This document shows, piece by piece, positions 25,813-35,037 of a stretch of 64,000 nt of DNA. Numbering within the stretch: the first letter of the stretch is position 1; each line of letters begins with the position of its first letter. Under the pieces are notes generated by a model, which saw nothing but the letters and a program-made list of their open reading frames with translations, did no database searches and had not been told where the DNA came from. This stretch comes from UTCHB3 sp008363265 (GTDB lineage: Bacteria; Bacteroidota; Ignavibacteria; Ignavibacteriales; Ignavibacteriaceae): contig BTUW01000001.1 in the NCBI GenBank assembly GCA_045863055.1, positions 396,324 to 460,323 of the forward strand, given 5' to 3'. The position numbers and the translations under genes were made by a program.

Positions 25813-26838
25813 CTAATAGCGACGGTGCCTGATCAGTACAGGGGCGTATGCGTTCAGATTGTCGATCACCCTTCCTGCACCGCGAACCACCGCGAGAAGC
25901 GGCTCTTCAGCAATGTGAACAGGCAGATTGGTTTCAAGTCTTATCCTCTTGTCGAGTCCTTTAAGCAAGGCGCCGCCACCTGAAAGCATGATTCCGGAGC
26001 TGTGGATATCAGCAGAATGCTCCGCACCGGTCCTCTCGAGCAGTCTTCTTACCGCTTCAAGGATGGCAACCACGGGGCTCTCGAGAGCGTCTCTGATCTC
26101 AACGGATGATACTTCAACTTTCTTGGGAACGCCACCAACAAGGTCGCGGCCCTTCACCTCGATCGTGAGCTCCTCCGGTAGGGCCATCGCGGAACCAACC
26201 TGACACTTGATAGCCTCAGCGGTTCTTTCACCGATTAAAATGTTGTAATTTCTTCTGAAAAAGCTCACTATCGCTTCGTTCATCTCATCACCGGCAACCT
26301 TGATCGATTCCTCGACCACTATACCTGAAAGTGCTATCACAGCGATCTCGGTTGTACCGCCACCGATATCGATGACCATGTTGCCTTCAGGCCTCGAGAC
26401 GTCGATACCGATACCGATCGCGGCCGACATCGGCTCTGAAATGAGGTGAACTTCTTTCGCTCCGGCATGTTCGGCACTGTCGCGCACGGCACGCTTCTCA
26501 ACCTCGGTAACACCGCTCGGCACGGCGATAACCACTTTGCGTGCGGAAACTATACCCGAGTTGACTTTTTTAATGAATGCCCGGATCATACCTTCGGCTA
26601 TCTCGAAGTCAGCGATAACACCGTCTTTCATCGGACGGGTAACCGATATCTCACGGTGCTCCCTTCCCATCATCTCCTTCGCCTTGTTTCCGAGAGCGAT
26701 GATCTTGCGGGTGTTCCTGTCGAACGCCACGATCGAAGGCTCGTTAAGCACGATGCCCTTCCCTTTTACATAGATCAGGGTGTTCGCGGTTCCCAGATCT
26801 ATGGCAATATCATTCGCTAAAAAATCAAAAATTCCCAT
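25813..26838 (-). CDS. mreB: Actin-like rod-shape protein MreB
   Basis: Filament-forming ATPase that positions cell-wall synthesis. The 341 residues show AIDLGTANTLIYVKGKGIVLNEPS (phosphate 1), the connecting GVIADFEIAEGMI, VIDIGGGTTEIAVIAL (phosphate 2), and GIMLSGGGALLKGLD (adenosine site). It is the first gene of the mreB-mreC-mreD-mrdA-rodA run, and purH ends 11 bp upstream on the same strand. Together these genes indicate a rod-shaped cell. Confidence 0.97.
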   Translation of the reverse strand: MGIFDFLANDIAIDLGTANTLIYVKGKGIVLNEPSIVAFDRNTRKIIALGNKAKEMMGREHREISVTRPMKDGVIADFEIAEGMIRAFIKKVNSGIVSARKVVIAVPSGVTEVEKRAVRDSAEHAGAKEVHLISEPMSAAIGIGIDVSRPEGNMVIDIGGGTTEIAVIALSGIVVEESIKVAGDEMNEAIVSFFRRNYNILIGERTAEAIKCQVGSAMALPEELTIEVKGRDLVGGVPKKVEVSSVEIRDALESPVVAILEAVRRLLERTGAEHSADIHSSGIMLSGGGALLKGLDKRIRLETNLPVHIAEEPLLAVVRGAGRVIDNLNAYAPVLIRHRRY

Positions 26839-26849
26839 TATTCAAAACC

Positions 26850-28382
26850 TCAGTGTTTAAAGTGTCTGACTTTGGTAAACATCATTGTGATGCCGTGTTT
26901 ACCGGCCGCTGCTATACTTTCCGCGTCCCGCACAGAGCCCCCCGGCTGAAGAACTGTCTTTACCCCGGCTTCAGCGAGAAGTGTAACCCCGTCTTCGAAC
27001 GGGAAAAAGGCATCTGAAGCGGCAACCGCGCCGGTGATGTCGAATCCGAACTCGCGCGCTTTCGCTATGGCGATCTTCACGGAATCAACCCTGGAGACCT
27101 GACCGGCACCAATTCCGATGGTCTGCCCCTCTTTAACAAGTACAATGGCATTCGACCTCACATTTTTGCAGACGGTCCAGGCAAAAGCGAGCTCATCGCT
27201 CTTCCCTTCCCCGGGGCTGCTGCCGGCAACAGTTTCCCACTTCGCGGGATCTGTTTCGATAATATCACGCTCCTGAACGAGATAGCCTCCTGCCGCGTTC
27301 CGTACCACGAATTTGTGGTCGAGCGGACGCCTCTGAAGCAATACACGCCTCTGCTTCTTTTTGCTCAAAACCTCAACCGCCTCTTCGGTGAATGAGGGGG
27401 CTACAACCAGTTCCAGAAATATCTCATTAAGTTTTTCAGCCGCAACCGCATCGATCTCAGAATTGAATACAACCACTCCGCCAAATGCGGAAACGGGATC
27501 GCACGAGAGGGCTTTTGTGTAAGCCTCAAGCGGACCGTCACCTGTGGCTGCACCGCACGGATTATTGTGCTTGATTATCGCGCACGCGTGGCCTTTAAGT
27601 TCGCCGACGAGCTCACATGCGGCACTCAGATCGAGTATGTTGTTGTAAGAAAGCTCCTTCCCGGTCAACTGCTCAAAGTACGCGCTGAAATCACCGTGGA
27701 AATATCCCTTCTGATGTGGATTTTCACCGTAGCGGAGCACTCGCCTCTCAGGCTCGAACACCGTAAGGGTGGTCGACTCACCGGTTATCCTGGCCTCAAG
27801 CGTGCTTGAGATCAGGGTATCGTATTGCGCCGTAAGCTTGAAACCTTCAACGGCAAGGTGCGCGCGATAGCCTTCATCAAGCTCATTCTTCTCAAGCCTC
27901 TCCAGGAATTCCGGATATTGCGAGGGAGACGTCAGCAGCGTGACATATTTATGATTCTTCGCCGCCGCCCTGATCAGACTGACACCGCCGATATCGATCT
28001 TTTCGATCAATTGATCAACAGTGGCATTCTCATCACTGGCCGCGCCTGAAAAATCGTAAAGGTTGACTGCCACCACATCGATCGAGCCGAGGTCGTGGTT
28101 TTCCATCTCGGCGAGGTCAGAAGGATTGTCCCTCCGTGAGAGTATCCCACCGAACACTTTTGGATTGAGTGTTTTCACCCGTCCGCCCAATATTTCGGGA
28201 AAACCGGTGAACTCACCCATCTCAATACAGTCGGTACCCGACTCACGTATCACCCGGGCGGTATTACCCGTCGAAATTATCTGGTATCTGGAACCGGCCA
28301 AAGCCCTCGCGAGCTCGACCACTCCATTCTTGTCAGTTAACGATATTAAAGCGTATTTTTTCAATTTTCTCTCAAACTTCAC
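26850..28382 (-). CDS. purH: Bifunctional AICAR formyltransferase / IMP cyclohydrolase
   Basis: Catalyses the last two steps of IMP synthesis. The N-terminal IMP cyclohydrolase part (about 1-195) shows ALISLTDKNGVVELARAL, the GGRVKTLNPKVFGGILSRR loop and IDIGGVSLIRAAAKN. The transformylase part has RYGENPHQKGYF, the catalytic AIIKHNNPCGAA, DPVSAFGGVV and QVSRVDSVKIA, and it ends in the TMMFTKVRHFKH tail. At 510 residues it is full length. purN lies upstream across a 130-bp repeat-filled gap. Confidence 0.97.
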   Translation of the reverse strand: MKFERKLKKYALISLTDKNGVVELARALAGSRYQIISTGNTARVIRESGTDCIEMGEFTGFPEILGGRVKTLNPKVFGGILSRRDNPSDLAEMENHDLGSIDVVAVNLYDFSGAASDENATVDQLIEKIDIGGVSLIRAAAKNHKYVTLLTSPSQYPEFLERLEKNELDEGYRAHLAVEGFKLTAQYDTLISSTLEARITGESTTLTVFEPERRVLRYGENPHQKGYFHGDFSAYFEQLTGKELSYNNILDLSAACELVGELKGHACAIIKHNNPCGAATGDGPLEAYTKALSCDPVSAFGGVVVFNSEIDAVAAEKLNEIFLELVVAPSFTEEAVEVLSKKKQRRVLLQRRPLDHKFVVRNAAGGYLVQERDIIETDPAKWETVAGSSPGEGKSDELAFAWTVCKNVRSNAIVLVKEGQTIGIGAGQVSRVDSVKIAIAKAREFGFDITGAVAASDAFFPFEDGVTLLAEAGVKTVLQPGGSVRDAESIAAAGKHGITMMFTKVRHFKH

Positions 28383-28395
28383 AATTCAATCATCA

Positions 28396-28512
28396 GGCCC
28401 TGGCGTTGAAACGCCAGGCTATTGGTCATCCCCCTCTGCGTCCTTTGCTCCGCCACGGCGGACTCTGCGGTTTAATGACAATTATCTCCACTCCGCCGCG
28501 GCGCATCACATT
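28396..28512. repeat. Intergenic palindromes between purN and purH
   Basis: CCTGGCGTTGAAACGCCAGG near 28398 is a near-perfect hairpin. It is followed by CCGCCACGGCGGA and CCGCCGCGGCG palindromes and CACATTTCACATTTCACATTT, which runs into the end of purN. All are members of repeat families scattered over the window's intergenic regions. Confidence 0.6.
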
Positions 28513-29088
28513 TCACATTTCACATTTCGCGATTTTCGCGATGACTTCCGGCAACAACCCGTGCTCCTCCCTCAACACAATCGCCGCTATCTCATCAGGT
28601 GATGTGGCAGCAGAGATATCAACCGGGCTTTGGGCGATGATCTCACCCTTGTCGTACTCTGAGTTAACATAGTGTACGGTTGGTCCGGAAACCTTGTCAC
28701 CCGCGGCAAAAACAGCCTCGTGCACGAAGTGACCGTACATCCCCTTCCCGCCGTATTTTGGCAGAAGAGCGGGGTGTATGTTGATCATCTTTCCCTCGAA
28801 CCGCTCCACAAATGTCTTTGGAACCAGTTGAAGGAAACCTGCAAGAACGATCAGCTGCACGCCGGCTCCTTCAAGAAGCGCTGCCGCTTCATCGAAACTC
28901 AATCCGTGTTTTCCGACCACAACAGTTTGAATTCCCTCACTCCGGGCGAACTCAAAAGCCATACAATCAGGTTTATCGCTCACCACATAAACCGTTTCCG
29001 CTAAATCTGTTAGCTTGCCGCTTTCAACTATTGCCCTAAGGTTTGAACCCCTACCAGAAACAAAAACAGCGAGCCGGAACTTCGACAT
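28513..29088 (-). CDS. purN: Phosphoribosylglycinamide formyltransferase
   Basis: Formyl-tetrahydrofolate-dependent GAR transformylase of purine synthesis. Motifs: VFVSGRGSNLRAIVE near the N-terminus, LAGFLQLVPKTFV, the catalytic INIHPALLPKYGGKGMYG (Asn, His) and GPTVHYVNSEYDKGEIIAQ (Asp). At 191 residues it is normal in length. The last four codons (K-C-E-M) and the stop are supplied by the intergenic CACATTT heptad repeat read on the minus strand; two other genes in the window end the same way. It follows pyrG by 4 bp. Confidence 0.95.
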   Translation of the reverse strand: MSKFRLAVFVSGRGSNLRAIVESGKLTDLAETVYVVSDKPDCMAFEFARSEGIQTVVVGKHGLSFDEAAALLEGAGVQLIVLAGFLQLVPKTFVERFEGKMINIHPALLPKYGGKGMYGHFVHEAVFAAGDKVSGPTVHYVNSEYDKGEIIAQSPVDISAATSPDEIAAIVLREEHGLLPEVIAKIAKCEM

Positions 29089-29092
29089 GATT

Positions 29093-30697
29093 CTACTTCG
29101 TCATCGAGAATATCTTGGCGGCCTTTACGAACTCACGGAAGAGTGGATGGGCCTTCGTGGCACGGCTCTTCAACTCCGGATGGAACTGAACACCAACGAA
29201 CCACGGGTGATCCTTTATCTCTACCATCTCCACCAATAGCCCGTCGGGTGAGGTTCCGCTAATTACCATTCCGTTTGCAGTGAGGGCGTTCCTGAACTGG
29301 TTGTTCACTTCATATCTGTGGCGGTGACGCTCCCAGATGCTGGTTAAACCGTAGGCTTCCGCGGCCTTGGAATGCTCCTTGATCATGCAATTGTATGAGC
29401 CAAGCCGCATTGAGCCGCCCATGTTCTTGATCCCCTTTTGACCGGGCATCAGATCGATGACCGAGAAGGCACCTTTCTTAAATTCTGAACTGTTGGCCTT
29501 CGGTATGTGGCACTCGTTCCGGGCAAATTCGATGACAGCAAGCTGCATTCCGAGACAGATACCGAAGAAAGGTATGTTGTTCTTACGGGCGAAATTGATA
29601 GTCTTAATCTTACCCTCAATTCCCCTTACTCCGAAACCGCCGGGTACAAGTATTCCGCTCACGCCTTCGTACATCTCTGTTATATCGCCTGATTCACAGT
29701 CTTCCGAGTTGATCCAGCGTATTTTAACGCGGACATCATTTTCGGCTCCGGCGTGAATGAACGCTTCCATGATGCTCTTGTAGGCATCCCGGTAGTCGAT
29801 ATATTTTCCGGTGATCGCGATCTCTATCGAGTGACCCGGATTCTTGACCTTGGCTACAAACTTTTTCCACTGCGAGAGCTCGATCTTTGTGTCAGGCAGA
29901 CGCATCTTCTTTAAAACGAGGAGGTCCATCTTCTCCTGATGAAGAAGAAGCGGCACTTCGTAGATGGTGTCACAGTCCTGCGTGGAGAACACGGCCTGAG
30001 GCTCAACGTTGCAGAAGGAGGCTATCTTCGATCTTATCTCCATCGAAAGGTTTCTTTCGGAGCGGCAAACAAGCATGTCGGGCTGAATTCCCAGCTCGAG
30101 CAGTGCTTTTACGGAATGCTGTGTGGGCTTGGTCTTCACTTCACCCGCGGATGTTATGTAGGGGACGTATGTAACGTGAATGCACATCGCGTTCTTCTTG
30201 CCGAGCTCGTGAAGCATCTGACGCACCGCCTCAATGAAAGGGAGACTCTCGATATCGCCTATGGTACCACCGATCTCGGTGATAATGATATCGTATTCGC
30301 CTGATTCACCCAGTTTGGACATCCTCCGCTTTATCTCGTCAGTTATGTGCGGGATCACCTGCACAGTGGCACCAAGGTATTCACCCTGTCGCTCTCGCGT
30401 TATCACATCGTAGTAGATCTGGCCGGTTGTGGTGTTGTTGGCCCGGTTCATGTTCAGACCCAGAAAACGCTCGTAATGACCGAGATCGAGATCCGTCTCG
30501 GCCCCGTCCTCCGTTACATATACCTCACCATGCTGGAACGGATTCATCGTTCCGGGATCAACGTTTATGTAAGGATCAAACTTCTGGATGGTTACACGGT
30601 AACCCCGCTGCTTTAGAAGCAAGCCCAGAGACGCGGCAGTAATTCCTTTGCCGATCGACGAAACAACGCCACCGGTTATGAATAAGTACTTAACCAA
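29093..30697 (-). CDS. pyrG: CTP synthase
   Basis: Amidates UTP to CTP using glutamine or ammonia. The synthase domain begins MVKYLFITGGVVSSIGKGI, followed by ASLGLLLKQRGY and the DPYINVDPGTMNPFQHGEVYVTEDGAE signature. The glutaminase domain has LVPGGFGVRG, FFGICLGMQLAVIEFARN (catalytic Cys) and VQFHPELKSR (His, Glu). At 534 residues it is full length. It is first in the pyrG-purN-purH run and continues a nucleotide-synthesis theme with pyrF downstream. Confidence 0.97.
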   Translation of the reverse strand: MVKYLFITGGVVSSIGKGITAASLGLLLKQRGYRVTIQKFDPYINVDPGTMNPFQHGEVYVTEDGAETDLDLGHYERFLGLNMNRANNTTTGQIYYDVITRERQGEYLGATVQVIPHITDEIKRRMSKLGESGEYDIIITEIGGTIGDIESLPFIEAVRQMLHELGKKNAMCIHVTYVPYITSAGEVKTKPTQHSVKALLELGIQPDMLVCRSERNLSMEIRSKIASFCNVEPQAVFSTQDCDTIYEVPLLLHQEKMDLLVLKKMRLPDTKIELSQWKKFVAKVKNPGHSIEIAITGKYIDYRDAYKSIMEAFIHAGAENDVRVKIRWINSEDCESGDITEMYEGVSGILVPGGFGVRGIEGKIKTINFARKNNIPFFGICLGMQLAVIEFARNECHIPKANSSEFKKGAFSVIDLMPGQKGIKNMGGSMRLGSYNCMIKEHSKAAEAYGLTSIWERHRHRYEVNNQFRNALTANGMVISGTSPDGLLVEMVEIKDHPWFVGVQFHPELKSRATKAHPLFREFVKAAKIFSMTK

Positions 30698-30774
30698 CTT
30701 AATTCCGTAAAAGTAAATAATTTAAACTTCTAATATACTTATTAACGCCGCCTTTTTCAAAGAGAGGATACCTA

Positions 30775-31371
30775 TTATTCGAGAACCCGGTTCCTGATAT
30801 TATCCGCCCAGATTTTGTATGCTCCCCCGTTGATGTGGAGCCCGTCTTCGCTGAAACCGGGCGCAAGATTACCCGTCTCGTCACTCAATAGTATATTGTT
30901 GTCGATGTAAACAGCTCCATTATCCTCAGCGATCTGCCGTAACTCGTGGTTCACCGCGTCAATCGTCTGGTTAAGTATCCCCGTCTGAAGCCTGTATTCC
31001 ATAACAGGAAGAATCGACTGAAGATAGAGGCGCGCTTCAGTCTCTTTTTTAAATATTTTAAGCGTCTCCGAGATGTTCCGGACCACTTCACCCGGGTGGT
31101 AGTGCCGCTGAAGATCATTTACCCCGATGGTGATGAATACCTTTGAAGGCTGAAGTGCTGTGATCAGATCCACCCTCCGCAGCACTCCCCTTGTCGAATC
31201 CCCTGATACACCCCTGTTAACCACCCGCACTTCAGGAAAGAACTCCTGCCACTCGCACATCTCGGTTATACTGTCACCGAGAAAAACAATCGCCCCTTTT
31301 TCAGGGGTCAAATTCTCAAAAAGTGTCGTTCTGTGAATATAATGGGGGTCCGGTTCAAATTTAATGCTCAT
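30775..31371 (-). CDS. SGNH/GDSL-type esterase
   Basis: Hydrolase of the SGNH superfamily. The blocks are in place: GDSITEMCEW (nucleophile Ser), RGVSGDSTRGVLRRVD (Gly), ITIGVNDLQR (Asn) and DGLHINGGAYKIWADNI (Asp, His). The 198-residue protein has no signal peptide, so it appears cytosolic. It resembles the 1-alkyl-2-acetylglycerophosphocholine-esterase-like or acylhydrolase group; the natural substrate is unknown. It is divergent from the Omp28-type gene. Confidence 0.88.
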   Translation of the reverse strand: MSIKFEPDPHYIHRTTLFENLTPEKGAIVFLGDSITEMCEWQEFFPEVRVVNRGVSGDSTRGVLRRVDLITALQPSKVFITIGVNDLQRHYHPGEVVRNISETLKIFKKETEARLYLQSILPVMEYRLQTGILNQTIDAVNHELRQIAEDNGAVYIDNNILLSDETGNLAPGFSEDGLHINGGAYKIWADNIRNRVLE

Positions 31372-31461
31372 CGCGGTGATTTTGTCTCCATATTTTTCAT
31401 AATTTCGGTAATTGAAATTTAATTATTCCAAACCAATCAAATACAAATTTTCCGGAGCCTT

Positions 31462-32811
31462 ATGAAAGTTTACTCTACTGCTTTCCTTGTCTCTCTTCTT
31501 GGCGTCATTTCACTTTTTCCACAGAAAGTTATCAAATCCCCTGACGGCACAGCCGAAGGATTCAGGCGCTACCCACTTTACGAAGAAGTAACAAACACAT
31601 CATGCGGACCTTGTGCCAGCAGCAACCCGGTATTGAATGCTTATCTCGAGCAGATGCACGATTCACTCGTGGCGGTTACCTACCACGCCTGGTGGCCCGG
31701 CGTTAACGATCCGATGTATCAGCACAATATTCAGCAGAACCGCGACCGTATCCAGTTCATGAAAGGTAACGTTAATGCCACACCATGGCTGAACGTTGAT
31801 GGAATTATTGTGGATGTGTGGCCGTTCACACCGGCGAACCTCTCCGGAGCATACAACACCAGAATGGCAGTACCTGCATCTGTGGGTCTTACTGTTTTCC
31901 ACCAAAGGATATCACCGGACAGTGTTGAAGTGACGGTTCAGACTACAAATCTTTCCACCCTGCCGTCCGGGACATGGAAGCTTCGTGTGCTCGCGATTGA
32001 AGACCCTATTAATTACACAACAGCCCCCGGAAGCAACGGAGAAAGATTCTTCCCCCATGTATTCAGAAAAGCTGTACCCACATCCGCCGGTGAAAACTAC
32101 CCAACGGCGCCCGGAATGTACCAGTTCACCTACAGGTACAAGTTCGAGTCAGCATGGGTCGACAGCAACACATACGCCATTGCTTATGTGCAGGATGATG
32201 TAACAAAAGAGGTGTTGAACTCTTCAAGCAGCAGGTTCGCTTCATCAGTTCCTGTTGAACTTACATCCTTCACCGCGACAAGTCAAAGCAAAGGCATTCT
32301 GCTCGAGTGGACAACAGCATCGGAGACTAACAACTACGGCTTTGAGATTGAGAAAAGTACAGACGGGAATATTTACAGCACGGAAGCTTTCATAGCGGGT
32401 AAAGGAACAACCCTCGCTGAAACAAACTACTCTTATTTCATCACAGGTCTTCCGAACGGCGAGGTTTATGTGCGACTGAAACAGATCGACTACGATGGAA
32501 CGGCTACCTACACAAAAGTTGAAACCGTTAATTTCGACCTTGTTCCTGAAAACCTGACGATCCACAGCAACTACCCAAACCCGTTCAATCCATCAACCGT
32601 TATCCGCTATGCCCTGCCCGCTGACGGTTTCGCCGAAATGAAGGTTTACAACGCCACCGGTGAATTGGTCAAAGTTCTCATTAGCGGTGAAATGCCCGCG
32701 GGTCAGCATCAGGTAACCTTCGATGCCACCGGCCTCAACTCAGGTGTTTATTTCGTCCGCCTTGTTTCAAAAAGCGGGCAAAGCATAAGAAAAGTTAGCC
32801 TTCTTAAATAA
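31462..32811 (+). CDS. Omp28-related thioredoxin-fold protein with T9SS sorting domain
   Basis: Secreted 449-residue protein. After a signal peptide, residues about 35-200 form an Omp28-type thioredoxin-like domain with a CGPC active-site-type motif (EEVTNTSCGPCASSNPVLN) and VTYHAWWPGVNDPMY. A linker domain follows with VELTSFTATSQSKGILLEWTTASETNNYGFEIEK, near-identical in style to the one in the 16409-18181 protein. The C-terminal type-A T9SS domain has NYPNPFNPSTVIRYALP and GVYFVRLVSKSGQSIRKVSLLK. A redox or adhesion role on the cell surface is plausible; neither is shown by the sequence. Confidence 0.87.
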   Translation: MKVYSTAFLVSLLGVISLFPQKVIKSPDGTAEGFRRYPLYEEVTNTSCGPCASSNPVLNAYLEQMHDSLVAVTYHAWWPGVNDPMYQHNIQQNRDRIQFMKGNVNATPWLNVDGIIVDVWPFTPANLSGAYNTRMAVPASVGLTVFHQRISPDSVEVTVQTTNLSTLPSGTWKLRVLAIEDPINYTTAPGSNGERFFPHVFRKAVPTSAGENYPTAPGMYQFTYRYKFESAWVDSNTYAIAYVQDDVTKEVLNSSSSRFASSVPVELTSFTATSQSKGILLEWTTASETNNYGFEIEKSTDGNIYSTEAFIAGKGTTLAETNYSYFITGLPNGEVYVRLKQIDYDGTATYTKVETVNFDLVPENLTIHSNYPNPFNPSTVIRYALPADGFAEMKVYNATGELVKVLISGEMPAGQHQVTFDATGLNSGVYFVRLVSKSGQSIRKVSLLK

Positions 32812-32815
32812 CTTT

Positions 32816-32925
32816 ATTTAGTGTGGAGTGTATAGTTTGGAGTAAGGAGGGATTATCTCTACACTCTATACTCTACACTCCACACTAAAACCTCACATTT
32901 CACATTTCACATTTCACATTTCCTA
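32816..32925. repeat. Inverted and tandem simple repeats
   Basis: A GTGTGGAGTGTATAG-type block is matched by TCTACACTCTATACTCTACACTCCACAC, giving a large imperfect inverted repeat. Four CACATTT heptads follow, just before the end of the VWA-OmpA gene. Confidence 0.6.
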
Positions 32926-34278
32926 ATACCTGATTACAAACTCCGTCCTTCTATTAGCGGCTCTTCCCTCTTCGGTGGTGTTGTCGGCAGCGGGTTGGGA
33001 GTCTCCGAAACCTTTGGAGGTGATCCTTGTGCCATCGATACCGTGTTTTATAAGTTCTTCCTTTACGGCATCGGCGCGCTGCTGAGACAGTTTCAGGTTG
33101 AAGGCCTTGTCACCCACATTATCGGTGTGGCCGCTGATATCGATCTTGAACTGCGGGTACTTCCCGAGAAGATCAACCACGGATAAAAGTGCGCGGTCCG
33201 ATTCAGGTCTGAGGCTGTACTTCCCGAAATCGAAGTAGATCGAAAGAAGCACCGGAATGTTCACTTCAGGGGTGTTATTGAAGCTGGCAAAAGTTTCTAT
33301 TTCATACTCAGGCATGCAGAATTTGATCCCGACATTATGGTCGCCGAACTCAACAGGTGTGTACTGGAAGATGTACGCGTGACTTACCCTCCTGTAAATA
33401 TCCGCGTACACCCTCTGGAACTCGGATGACATGTACATGTGATTGTAAGTTCCGCCGGTCAGAACCGCGAGTTCTTTCAGGAAGTCCTTGTTTATTTCGG
33501 TGCCGAAGTCGATGGCGCAGATCGTAACGTCATTCTCGAGCGCGTACTCGACCAGTGAATCGAGCGATCCGCTGCTTTCGTTGCCGTCGGTGTAGACAAT
33601 AAGTATCTTCTCTTCCTGAGTGGCACCGGCAAGGGCATCGATACCGGTGAATATAGCCTTTGTTAGGGCCGACTTTCCGCCGTACCCCTCAACTCCCGTT
33701 GGGGCAAGCTTGCCGAGAAGCTGCTCTGATCGTGTGGTCAGAGGCACTTCCAAAACGGCTTTGTCGTCATATTTAATGATCGAAATGGCGTCGTCAGCGT
33801 GTTTCATCCTGACAAGATCCGCGGCGGCTCCCTGAATAAGATTGGCACGGTCGTCACCGATCGATCCGCTGTGATCCATCACGAGTGAGATCGCGATCGG
33901 CCGTATTATGGCTCCAGGTACTTCAGCGAGGAGATAATCTTTTACCGGATATGTTCTGCCGTTCACCTCCTCAGTGAAGCTGCACCACTTCCTTAGCCAG
34001 TCGCCTTCAAGAGCGTTGGTCAGCATGATACCGTCAGAATTAAGAAGATTGAAGTAGATGCGAATACTGTCGGCATCGAAGGCCTCAACACGGCTTACGG
34101 AGAGGGAGGGACTCTGGATGTTGAGCTCGCTGACCTTGGTTATGCCGCTGACGTAGACGGGCTTGTAACCCGCCGGGGGTGCTGAATCCTCTTTCAGACT
34201 TTCAACCGGTGTCGAACATCCCGCGAGGATCAGGGTAAGAACCAATGTACCAAATAAATGAAGTACAAATCTTTTCAT
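32923..34278 (-). CDS. VWA-domain lipoprotein with C-terminal OmpA peptidoglycan-binding domain
   Basis: A 451-residue envelope lipoprotein (lipobox LAGC, Cys21). Residues about 130-300 form a von Willebrand A domain with the MIDAS motif DHSGS and later TDGNESSGS. Residues about 340-451 form an OmpA-like domain: SIYFDFGKYSLRPES, ISGHTDNVGDKAFNLKLSQQRADAV and GFGDSQPAADNTTEEGRAANRRTEFVI, the classic peptidoglycan-binding pattern. It probably links an outer-membrane or surface assembly to the wall; the binding partner of the VWA domain is unknown. It is monocistronic. Confidence 0.88.
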   Translation of the reverse strand: MKRFVLHLFGTLVLTLILAGCSTPVESLKEDSAPPAGYKPVYVSGITKVSELNIQSPSLSVSRVEAFDADSIRIYFNLLNSDGIMLTNALEGDWLRKWCSFTEEVNGRTYPVKDYLLAEVPGAIIRPIAISLVMDHSGSIGDDRANLIQGAAADLVRMKHADDAISIIKYDDKAVLEVPLTTRSEQLLGKLAPTGVEGYGGKSALTKAIFTGIDALAGATQEEKILIVYTDGNESSGSLDSLVEYALENDVTICAIDFGTEINKDFLKELAVLTGGTYNHMYMSSEFQRVYADIYRRVSHAYIFQYTPVEFGDHNVGIKFCMPEYEIETFASFNNTPEVNIPVLLSIYFDFGKYSLRPESDRALLSVVDLLGKYPQFKIDISGHTDNVGDKAFNLKLSQQRADAVKEELIKHGIDGTRITSKGFGDSQPAADNTTEEGRAANRRTEFVIRY

Positions 34279-34405
34279 AAAGACTCCGTTCTGTTTCGAT
34301 TAAAAAATAATTAAAAAATGAGATCCGGGTGTTGCCCCGGATCACAAATCCCGGCTTAAATATTCATGAGCCGAACACTCACCACTAACCACTCACCACT
34401 AACCA

Positions 34406-34903
34406 CTATTGATCATCTGCCGTCGGCCCGTAAAGCCCGGGAACTTTAAGATCGTTCATCCTGAGATATACTGTCAGCTGCCCGCGGTGGTGGATCATAT
34501 GGTTAAGGATCGTTGCTTTCAGCACATTCTGCCTCGGCATCGCGAAAACAACCTGCTCGTTGAAGTAAAATGTCCAGGTTTCATTCAGTTGATCCTGAGT
34601 AAGACCACCGAGGATATCCAGAAATTCGGCCACAACCGAGTCAAATTTGGTGAGGAGCTCCTCCTTCGTGTCCGGAAGTTCCTTATCGTTCTGAGCATCT
34701 TCCATAGTCATTCTGTATTCGTTGTGCTTTACTGTCCAGAGTCCCCAGCTTGCAACATTCGCGAGGTGGGCGGTAAGATCACCAAAAGCGAAAGACTTTG
34801 GATGTGGCTTGTAGTCAACTTTTTCGAAATCAACTGCTTCAAGTACCCTTCTGGTACCCTTCAGTTCATTTTCAAATTCGATCTTGAGTTCTTGTGCTGT
34901 CAT
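34406..34903 (-). CDS. DinB-family protein
   Basis: A 165-residue four-helix-bundle protein of the DinB/YfiT type, many of which are metal-dependent thiol transferases or of unknown role. Three His residues expected for the metal site are seen: His38-type position in DLTAHLANVASWGLW, and the pair in TILNHMIHHRGQLTVYLRM near residues 133-145. No signal peptide. Stand-alone gene. Confidence 0.85.
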   Translation of the reverse strand: MTAQELKIEFENELKGTRRVLEAVDFEKVDYKPHPKSFAFGDLTAHLANVASWGLWTVKHNEYRMTMEDAQNDKELPDTKEELLTKFDSVVAEFLDILGGLTQDQLNETWTFYFNEQVVFAMPRQNVLKATILNHMIHHRGQLTVYLRMNDLKVPGLYGPTADDQ

Positions 34904-34984
34904 TGTTTCTCCATTATTAAAAAATTTTAGAACAGAATTTACGCATTAAGAGCGGTTAAATCCTTTAAAAGTTGATGAATGGTT

Positions 34985-35000
34985 GTAGAAGATTTTCTAC
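34985..35000. promoter_or_regulatory. Dyad upstream of the Cys-rich/TonB gene set
   Basis: GTAGAA-GATT-TTCTAC is a perfect 6-bp dyad, 38 bp upstream of the gene starting at 35038 and just ahead of a TAnnTTTG box. It is a candidate operator, for example for a metal-responsive regulator; no regulator gene is seen nearby. Confidence 0.4.
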
Positions 35001-35024
35001 ATATTAATTTAGCTCGTAATTATT

Positions 35025-35032
35025 TATATTTG
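35025..35032 (+). promoter_or_regulatory. TAnnTTTG -7 box
   Basis: TATATTTG ends 5 bp before the ATG at 35038. If it is used, the transcript would be leaderless or nearly so, as for the glycosyltransferase at 2245. Confidence 0.45.
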
Positions 35033-35037
35033 TAATC

